From Cryptomeria japonica (lineage: Eukaryota; Streptophyta; Pinopsida; Cupressales; Cupressaceae), in assembly GCF_030272615.1 (NCBI RefSeq), contig NC_081409.1, positions 618,745,255-618,809,254 on the forward strand: 64,000 nt of DNA, read 5' to 3'. Under the pieces are notes generated by a model. The model saw only the letters and a list, made by a program, of their open reading frames with translations, was not told where the DNA came from and searched no databases. Positions 55,520 through 64,000 of this stretch are shown in pieces (within the stretch, counting starts at the first letter, position 1; each line of letters begins with the position of its first letter). Both the position numbers and the translations under genes were made by a program.

Positions 55520-58507
55520 AATATAAATCAGGTCAAGGTTGTCTTGTGCTGCTACCACTTGACTTTGTCTGTCTCTGTGGCTATGGGCGAGAAGATCCTC
55601 TAGATGGCTATCCCCTCGATCACCACTCCTCTAAGGAGGTCCCATGATACCACTGCTTCTAGTATCCATCCTCATAATAGTATGATAGCTACCTGCTCTC
55701 TGACTCTCTGCGACTAAATCCTCATATAATCATCGCCAGTGTGTTGTATCCTTCCCATCTTGAAATACTGCTCTGATGGTATCGACTGAGAGAGCACCAA
55801 ATCAAACCTGTTGAATGTGATCAAGAAGGGCCTGAGTATCATGTTGTCTCCTAACAACCCTGTCTCTCTCTGTCATAAGTGTTTGCACCTGTGCCCTAAG
55901 ATGATCTATCTGTGCTATGAGATCATCCAAGGTCTTGTACTTTGGCACATCTTGCTGAGGAATATGATCCTAAATCCCCTCATCTCCACCTCCCTCTCTA
56001 CCTGCTAGAATCTCAACCTGAGTAGCCCTCAAGACCTGTTGTCTAATAAGAGGAACATGATCCTTTGAATCCTTCTCCTCTCTGTCATGAGATGTAATAA
56101 CCCTAGGATCTAGCTAAATCTGACCAAAATCAATGCCTTCTACGACCTCTATCCAATCGAGTGCTCCTACCTCCTTCTGTAGAGGGTAATCCTCTCACTG
56201 ATCTCATACCTGCCTTGCCTGTATCCCTCCCAATCTGTCCTACATATTTCCCTCCAATGGGAAGTGATCTCCCAACCCTGCCAACTAGTCCAAAAGGTCC
56301 TCCATGGACTCTCAACTGACCTCCTCTTTGTCCAAGTCTCCTATAGCCTCTACCTACATCTCCTCTCTCATCTCCCTCATCTTTGACCTCTCGAGCAGAT
56401 CTAAGATCTCATCTCCACCTTTGTTTCCTAATGATGGGATCATCTGAATCATCCTCCTCATCTCCTGAGTTGGCAAGAGGGTCTACTGGATCAGTAATCT
56501 AAGGAAAAGGGTGTGCAAGCATGTAGTGAGCATAATATATAGTCACCCCTGGATCTAAAATGTGTAATCTCAAATCATCAGCTACCCTAAGAGTAGCCAA
56601 AAACTCTACATGTGCTATCTCAAAAGACAAAGAAGGTCCCCAATCTCGCGTATCCTTGTATCATCATGCATACATGGTGACACTAGTAGGCATGTGATGA
56701 ATGATACCAAACTATCTCAAAATATGACTCATCAACTGTCGCTCAACAATGTATGGAGTACAACCAATCAAATATCTACTCTACAAAATATATGGTAATG
56801 TCCACACATCATCCATCTATTGATCATAATCGATTTAGGGTCTCTAAATGATGCTATCCAATGAATCCAAAACCCAATGCCAATACTCCATCTTACCCAG
56901 CTTATGGTGAGTAAGGATACCTGCATATAAATAGACATATGACTGCCTATCACCACAAACTCTATGATGGATAGGTCAAGTAACAACAATGTACTCCCAA
57001 CACTAGATTTGTAAAAGTATACATCCTGTATATAGACTAGCGCCGTCATTAAAGACAACCTGATGAAGATCATGATACAAATGAGAAAGCATGAAAACAC
57101 CCCATGCATATCAAGTGTGATGCTGCATCATGCTCTATAGAATCTCACCCCAACCAACAATGAAACCTTGAGATCTCTTGTTTGAACAAATGAATCCACC
57201 AATTAATCCTACAAGAATAATTGGGAGAGTCTCATAGTACATGATCATATCCTGCCATCAGATCTCTCCTCTGGAAATTCTCTCATCACCAAATACAACT
57301 CTATAAGCCTCAGTCCCTCCAAGATCTTGAAAATCATAGTGGACTAACTCACCAATCACGGGGATGTGTAGAATCCTTTAGACATCCTTGAGTGTCACCC
57401 TAATGTCACCAATGGGCAGGTGGAAAGTGTTATGCTCGCTATGCCATCTCTCTGCTAAGGTAGTCAACAAACCCCTATTATAGGTAATATCAGGAATTTA
57501 CAACAAATGGCGTTATCCTTGAGCATCTATATGTCTAATCTCATCCTATGCCTGCTCTGGCACTAAATGGCGCATGGCTAGGAATTTCTCCCGACACTAG
57601 AGAACATCGAGTTTCTCCTGTTTAACAAGAGAATTTGATCTTTATCAACTCATCTATCTATCAAATCCAAAGAGATCACTAATATATCAATCTACCAAAC
57701 AAATGATCGATCACATCAACAATCGGTAATTCTTTTCTACCAAGAAAATTAGGCTATCACAATAAACCTAAAACTATTAATCATGGTTTTCTATCAATCA
57801 ATGAGTTCAATCAAACTCTATTATGCTCTTCATTAGAGACTAAATCACTCTCCTAGAGATAATCTATCAATCTACCAATCAAATAAATCAATCATTTATC
57901 CTATCAATCAAAATTATCAAATTTTCTATCAATTAGACATCAATGGAATACCTATCTATCACATTTGCGCATCATAAATGCCTAAATCAAATCATCTCAT
58001 TGAATTTTAACATGGATAAAATAAAACAAATTTAAAGAAAATGCATTATTCTTCAAGACAAAAGTGTTATTCTATTGATCACAACCACTAAATCTTACAA
58101 AAGTGCTAACCTTATTAGCATATGCCCTAACATGCATAAAAAAAGTGTAAAAGTAGTTAAAAGCACTAACCTTTTTTACATATGCACGAACACATGGATC
58201 AAAAGTGAGAAACACTCAAAATCACTAACATTATAAATAAATGTTGTAACAAAACACTCAAATGCACTAAATTAACAAAAGCGAAAACCTAAAATGCATA
58301 TGCGCAAACCTATGGAGCAAAAGCGCTAAAAAGTAGTCAAAAATTGGAAAATTAAAAACAAACCCTAACACATGCTGAAAAACAAGGAAATTGGTACAGA
58401 AAGTTACAAACAAGCTTGGGAAAAGGTAATACCGAATAACCATACTTAGGAGGTCACTGATAATGTCATACATGCTCAAATCAATGGTTATCGAATGGGA
58501 TAGACAT
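55520..58507 (-). pseudogene. Antisense plant mobile domain gene in element C, two exons, near full length
   Basis: Exon 1 is 58507-58433 (25 codons from ATG; its last 17 positions align with element A exon 1). GTATTA opens the intron 58432-57618; TTAAACAG closes it, and exon 2 starts at 57617. Exon 2 stays in one frame to about 56130, with PMD hallmarks: TLAERWHSEHNTFHLPIGDI, RVTLKDV.RILHIPVIGEL, GCILLQI.CWEYIVVT.PIH (usually LQIWAWE...RP), YLIGCTPYIVERQLMSHIL with FGIIHHMP. A Gly/Arg-rich tail (56130-56315) and, in another frame, a coiled-coil-like LDDLIAQIDHLRAQVQTLMT (near 55900) follow. More than a dozen stops, many at expected Trp, Gln or Arg. Function of the protein in the element is unknown. 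Confidence 0.8.
58083..58345 (-). repeat. TTAGCGCTTTTG repeat in the antisense intron
   Basis: On the - strand TTAGCGCTTTTGCTCC, TTCGCTTTTGTTAA, GTTAGTGCTTTTAACT and GTTAGCACTTTTGTAAG alternate with GCATATGC and GCATTTG words. It is the same motif as in the C sense leader, here inside the predicted intron and in opposite orientation. Confidence 0.7.
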
Positions 58508-58833
58508 TTTGCCACCTTAGCAAGAAAATTCTTTTCACTCCACAAGAAGATGACAAAGATGCAAATGAGGATAAATTAACCTAGGTTAAATTTATAATTA
58601 CCATTTGAAAGGTTAATTAATGCTTTTAAGTTGGGCAATTTTATTTAATTTTCACAAAGGAATTTAATTGAAGGACCTTTTCAATTATCATGAGATTAAT
58701 CGCTTATTCAAAATTTTCAACAATTTCACAATCAATCTTCTGAGGGGGCACACAATCTAGATTTTTATCTCCATCAAGCGCATTATCAAGACTTGATTTA
58801 ATCTTTGAAAAAAAATTGTCTCGACATCATTTC

Positions 58834-58847
58834 AAAGAGGGGCAAAA
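58834..58847 (+). promoter_or_regulatory. Element C polypurine tract
   Basis: AAAGAGGGGCAAAA directly precedes TGTTTACACA of the 3' LTR and is identical to that of element A. Confidence 0.85.
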
Positions 58848-59384
58848 TGTTTACACATAAAAAATTCCTATGAGCAATTAAATAAATATTGTATATTTAT
58901 TTAATAATTATTCTTCTATTAAATAGTTAATTTAAAAAGATTAACTTATTTAACTCATTTCATGTCCTTCTCTTAATTAATTTAATTGAAATTTTTTATT
59001 AATTAATTCATTTATCCTTTTCCTCTAATCAATCAATTAAATATCTAATATTTAATGGTTATTCTTCTATCCTATAGTCTCAAATATTAAATAATTTCTT
59101 AATTATTTAATCCCTTTTCCAACTCACCTTTCCTTTGCCAACTCATCCATCATGTGGCTAAATTAATTCAACAAAATTAAAATAAATAAAACATTTATTA
59201 GCCACTTATCTCCGACTTCCAAAATAAATGAAATATTGTGTACATACACATATTTCCTAACCTTCTTCCATATTCTTTCCAACATCCCTATATCTTAGGA
59301 GGACTTGAGTCCACTTGTCCTCTCATTCCTACATCTTCTCCAACTATCCCATATCCTCTCAAGTCTTCAACTCAGCCAAGGTGA

Positions 59385-62300
59385 TGTAGTACCCCTCCTT
59401 AATCAGCCTCTTTTTGTATATTTTGAGTTACTTCAGTGACTGTTCAGTGGAACATTATTGTATATTGATTCAGATTATATGCGATGTTATTTCATATTTT
59501 ATCTAGATGTATGGTGTATGCTTTTATGCAGTATCTCAGTGCTTATGTTTAATGTTATTTTATGGATCATTATCATGGACTAATACTTTTATCCTATATT
59601 GTGATGCATTATTTATATGTTGTGTGTTTGCAAGTGTATTGGGATGCGAGGGGATGATTTTCCTTCACTCACTCTAGTGAGACAGGGAACATCATGATTC
59701 TCCTTCATCGGTGTGTGTGTCATGTCTGTATATATATTTGTCTATATGCACGTGTGGTTCTTTGGTGCAAGACATTGTAGGTACAAGTATCGGGTAGGTA
59801 TGGCGTATTGACTCTACCTGGTTTCACAAGTCTGAGCGTGCCTTATATATCCGATGGGAGTGGAGGAGATAGTTGTTGTACCCTAGTTTGACCCACAATT
59901 ACACTCGTGCGAGTGTTGTCAGTCGGTTGTATTTTCTCGTCTGGTTCTAATGCGAGTCATAGTGCTTTGGTTTGGTCATTTGTGAGTCGTCATTTGATCA
60001 TCCTTTGTTTTGTGTGCTTCTATTTATTTAAATGGTTTTTTAATTGAATGGATGATGCTATCTTATGTTGGCATAATTAGTTGATTATATTGCTCTGTGA
60101 TTATTGATTTAATTAATTAATGAATTGCTAGATTAAATGGTTGAATGGCTTATTTTATTGTGTAATGTGGCATTAATCTATTTTGTGGAAGGAAATAAAT
60201 AATTGCCTAGCCATTTAAATGATATATGCTTATGTTGAAAGAGAGTACTTTAGAATATAAAAAATAAAATAAAAAGGCTTTTCTTTTTACCTTTCCATTT
60301 AACTTTTTCATTTTAAGTTGTTGGAAAAGAATTGTTTTTGGAAAAAGGTAAATCTGATTTTTTTACTTTTTAAATATTTAAATCTGATTGGTTGGGAAAA
60401 TTTTAACCTAGAAAGTTTTAGGTTAAAAGATAATTTTCATGCTATTCATAAGATTCATGAGAAGAAAGAAGAGGGGAATTTTTGGAGACATTTTCTGGAA
60501 AACTTCCTGGAGGAACTGGAAATTCAACCGGGTTTACAAGACTGGAAATTCTTCATCTCTTTGCTTGCTATTGCTTCAAGGTTGGAGGTTCTCTTCTTGT
60601 TTTGAAATTTGATTTTTGAATATTTCAATTTCTCCCTGTATGTTTAAAAATGCAAATCTGCCTGTAGATTCTTGTGGAATGTTTAGGTTGGAAGAAAGAA
60701 TGCCTGATATTGTTGATTTTGTGAAGCTCTTATCATATAGTTGCATTTAAGAAAGAAATGATTCCTTTCTTGATTTGATGTATGTTGTGTTCTTGAAATC
60801 AATTCCTTGTTTTATGTATTCTTTTGGGAAAAGAATGAATTAGATTCAGTTTATTGTGGGCTTCCTAGTATCTAGTTGCCCATGATTTGGGGTTTGTGTG
60901 GAAAACATTAGTTTTTCCCTTGAGTTTATGCAAGAAATTCTTCATGTGTATGGAAGTGAGGAAATTTGGTCTTTATCCTTCTCTTTTTTGTTTTAAATCT
61001 TCTATTATTGCCTAGCTGATATATATTGGGATCATTGTGTGATTTCATATCACCATTTACCTTTCTAGAAACTATCCCTGGTGTTTTGGATTTTGGCACT
61101 ATGTGCTTGTGCCATGAAATGATCTGGGAGTGTACTTTGTAGTCATATCGTTTTGCATCTTATTATTTTTATTATGCTTTGGAAGCATGTTTTTATTTGT
61201 TCCGTAGACCTTACCTTACCCCCGTGGTGGGCTAGTCCCACCATGCGGGTCAGTAGTGTCTACTACCCACAGGTAGCAGTACTACCGATTGGTAGTACCG
61301 CTACTGGTTGGTAGCAGTGCTATCAATCGGTAGCGGCTACTACTAGCAGTAGTGGTACTACCACTACCGGTTGGTAGCAGCTGCTACCGACGGTAGCAGC
61401 ACTACCGGTTGGTAGGCCTGCTACTAGCAGTAGTAGTACTACCGATAGGTAGTGTCTGTTGCCTCAATAGCAGCACTACCATGGGTTGACTTGATACCTG
61501 CTTGACCTTGTACCCTTACTGGTGCAAACCGGTTTATGCAATAATTTTTTTTATAAAATGAAATATATTTTGTGAAGTGGTTTTAGTGTTAAATGAAAAT
61601 AGTGATTTTCCATGTGATTTTTATTATGTAGTTTAATAAATTTATCAGTGGAAGTCAAGGCACGAATTAGAGATTCAAATTGGTAGATTTGGATATATTC
61701 TGGTAATGAATTAAATGTATGTTTAGAATTCATGTTATAACCGGTTGAATGTTTAATGTGGACTTCCTTCTTGATGGAATATCGATTTGGAAATCGATTA
61801 GATGTGAATGCTGGAAGAGTGTTTTATTTTATTTTGAATCAATGATGTTGCAAGTGTTTATGATGTTGATTTCCTCAAAGATTATTTGAGTGCGGACTTA
61901 GTGAATTAGTTGTTCTTGCAAGTGTGTAATGTATTATTTTTGGTCTTTGGTTCAGTCATCTTGTAGTGGCGTATTTAGTACCTTTGACCAAGTGATATAT
62001 GTTGGCTTCTTTGTCATAACCATGTAGTGTCTTTGCCTTATGGTTAGCCAAGAGTCACTATGTCCTTGTTTGACCACTTGTTTCTAAAATTGGTGTAATG
62101 ACTGTCTGCTTCACCATAGGGTCCTCGGGGAGTGACTTTGTCTTTTAAGTGTCCTTTGAGAGAGTGGCTTTCGAGCAGGTTACCCCTGCAAAAGTCAGAT
62201 AATAAGTGATAATCTAATTAATTTATTAGGTGGGTAGTTCATAACATTAATAAAGATAATGTACCTTGCGCATAGGTGAGTGCTTGTATTGAGGCTCATA

Positions 62301-63274
62301 ATGTAGTTAGAAGGCCTAGAATGGAAAACCGAGCACCTTGTCTTCTTGAAAGGCTGGAAGGGTCCGCATGAGACTTAGTTGGAGCTGGAGGTTCAGGAGA
62401 GGTTACCAGGACAAAGAGTCAGCACCTATGAGGGCCTACTAAGGTAACCATCAAGCTATGTGATGAAACTCTCTTTAGGTGCACTTGTGTGTGTGATGTC
62501 AGTTCACTTGTGTTTTGTGATATCATGTCATTTGTGTATTTTTGATGTTGAGTCACCTAGATTATTGTGGAGTCTCTTGTGCTTCCATGGAGTCATATTG
62601 TTTTGTCAACCATGTCATGCTTTTGCATGCTTGAGGGTCCTTAGCTATCTCCTAGCACAGTGGGGTGATTCCATATTGGGAATTACATGGTCGGGTGGTA
62701 GTGCCACTTCCCATCGGATGTTCGGATTTGTACCTTCATGCGAGGATTGGCTTCATAGGTGTTTTCTATAGATCGTGGCTCATTATTCATCTCTTGTTAA
62801 AGATTATTGTTATTTGAAGACCTATGTGGTCATTGTAATATTGATCTTATGTAACCTTGTACTTGGCTGAGATGTATCTTTATATGTATATTGAGAAGCT
62901 ATGTATTGGAAGAGAAATGTAATCTTATGTTTGGGATGTTTTTATCAATTTTCTTTATGCCATGTGTAAATGCTTAATGAAGTGGAATTATATTGTATCC
63001 TTTCAATCTTTCAATGGTGTATCTATTATTACTTATGGCTTCTTGTGATCATTGAGTTAATGATGAATATTTGGATTAATGGTAATTGTGGAGTCTATCT
63101 CATGAAGTTAATTCTTCATTGGTAACCCTTAAGGAATTCCAGTGTTAGTCTTCCGCTTGTGTTATCGTGCATGTTGTGTAAATGCACTTATGATGTTTAT
63201 ACTTCTAAAAAAAAATAAAAAATATTTCACCCTTGTTTTGGGTTTTCCTTCAGGGTTCCTGGTGGGGCATTACA
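59385..63274 (+). mobile_element. Solo LTR G, 3.9 kb, inside element C 3' LTR
   Basis: The insert starts TGTAGTACCCCTCC and ends GGTGGGGCATTACA. GGTGA flanks both sides (59380-59384 and 63275-63279). The intact site is seen in the 5' LTR of C (AAGGTGACATGAGTG). No primer site, polypurine tract, second LTR or coding domain is found inside, so it is a solo LTR left by recombination. Its length is almost that of the element E LTR. Orientation is uncertain; the end GGGGCATTACA favours +. Confidence 0.8.
61220..61495. repeat. ACCGGTTGGTAGCAG repeat block in solo LTR G
   Basis: Words such as GGTAGCAGTACTACCGATTG, CTACCGGTTGGTAGCAG and CTACTAGCAGTAG recur many times, in both orientations, giving nested inverted repeats. 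GTGGTGGGCTAGTCCCACCA opens the block. It is GC-rich in an A/T-rich LTR and lies near its middle. Confidence 0.8.
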
Positions 63275-63851
63275 GGTGAGATGAGTGACACTTGTCTTCT
63301 CCTTCCCCTTTCTCTTAACCTTCAGCTTCTTTCTCATAGCAATCCAATTTGTAAGATTTGATCATGTCTGTTGATCTCTGCCACCTAAACTCATGCACTC
63401 AAAAATCTATAAAAAGAGGTCTCCTAAGCCATTTTGAAACTAATAGACTAATAGCTAATCATATAGTCCTTCTAGGAGTCTTTATTTTGTATCTGTGAGT
63501 TTGAGTTTTGAAGCAAATAGCATTGTAGAGTTTTTGAGCATAAATCATTTTCATAGCATTTTAGCTTAATATCATTTGCATATCATCATATCAGTTAACT
63601 ATCAGTCCATTCTTCACATGCCATCTTGGAAGCTACCAGTGCTTGTCTGAGAGAAAATCATCTGCAACTAGGAATAGTGGAGTTAGGATGCAATGAGACT
63701 TAAATCATGAAGGTAATGATATTTTTTTATTTTATAATCATTTCATGTAGTGTCATTGGTTGAGTTTGGATTTCCTATAGTATTTCCTTTGTATTTTGTT
63801 AAGCTAATATGTTGCAGGTAGTATTCTGAAGATGAAACTCAAGTCGACACA

Positions 63852-64000
63852 CTACCCATATAATTAATATCGCATCATAAATAAATCAGAACTGGGGTTA
63901 GTATGTCCATCACATGATAAAGTGAAATCCATGAAATCTAATGAGGCACATCATAATCAATATGCTATCACTAGCCATCTATGCATCAATCACAACATAA
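63852..64000. other. Right flank of element C
   Basis: CTACC duplication (63852-63856) followed by A/T-rich sequence with no recognised feature. Confidence 0.5.

Larger units (their letters stand above)
25368..63851 (+). mobile_element. Element C: large Tat-lineage Ty3/gypsy retrotransposon with four nested insertions
   Basis: LTRs at 25368-26383 and 58848-63851 start TGTATACACA/TGTTTACACA. CTACC flanks both ends (25363-25367 and 63852-63856), an exact duplication. The sense strand codes gag, protease, a G-patch-like segment, reverse transcriptase, two RNase H domains and integrase; the antisense strand carries a PMD gene before the 3' LTR. Insertions B, I, D and G interrupt it. Without them it is about 17.5 kb, in the size range of Ogre-like Tat elements. 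Two RNase H domains are a known mark of this lineage. Confidence 0.9.
58848..63851 (+). repeat. Element C 3' LTR, interrupted by solo LTR G
   Basis: Without the insert and its duplication the LTR is about 1.1 kb. It carries two segments absent from the 5' LTR: about 55 bp near 58963-59018 and about 65 bp near 63353-63405. TATAAAAAG is at 63408-63416. CTACC follows the end. Confidence 0.85.

Overview
This 64 kb window is nuclear plant DNA made almost entirely of decayed, nested LTR retrotransposons. I see no host gene, tRNA gene, rRNA gene or CRISPR array. The mix is Ty3/gypsy Tat-lineage elements with two RNase H domains, a long-LTR Ty3/gypsy element primed by initiator Met tRNA, and Ty1/copia elements. 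Long elements, many old stop codons and insertions within insertions point to a seed plant with a very large, repeat-dense genome. A gymnosperm such as a conifer is my guess, not a proof.

Layout. Element A (188-11621, + strand) is a Tat-lineage element with both LTRs (188-1024, 10803-11621), gag and protease, but its reverse transcriptase, RNase H and most of its integrase are missing. Positions 11622-13931 and 23254-25367 are unclassified host or LTR-like DNA interrupted by element E (13932-23253, - strand), a Met-primed Ty3/gypsy element. E has a 3.9 kb 5' LTR, a truncated 3' LTR and a flanking ATTGT duplication. Element C (25368-63851, + strand, target duplication CTACC) is a second Tat element, about 17.5 kb once its insertions are subtracted. 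Inside C sit copia B (27914-34592, - strand), copia LTR I (38710-40175), copia D (44487-53403, - strand, duplication AGGTC) and a solo LTR G (59385-63274, duplication GGTGA), the last within C's own 3' LTR.

How the parts work together. In A and C the sense strand carries gag, protease and, in C, a G-patch-like segment, RT, two RNase H domains and integrase. Between integrase and the 3' LTR both elements carry an ANTISENSE gene for a plant mobile domain (PMD) protein. In both, this gene is split by one phase-0 intron with consensus GT and AG ends at homologous positions. The antisense orientation would protect such an intron during retrotransposition, because the sense genomic RNA is not spliced there. 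The two introns hold different repeats: in A, five hairpins with covarying stems; in C, a repeat that is also found inverted in the sense 5' leader. A and C also share a roughly 570 bp non-coding leader module centred on a GAGGTC-G-GACCTC inverted repeat, and a conserved box just after integrase.

All elements look old. Coding frames are broken mostly by stop codons, with fewer frameshifts, and many stops are explicable as C-to-T changes at methylated sites. Copia B is the best preserved, with an intact 322-codon gag frame.
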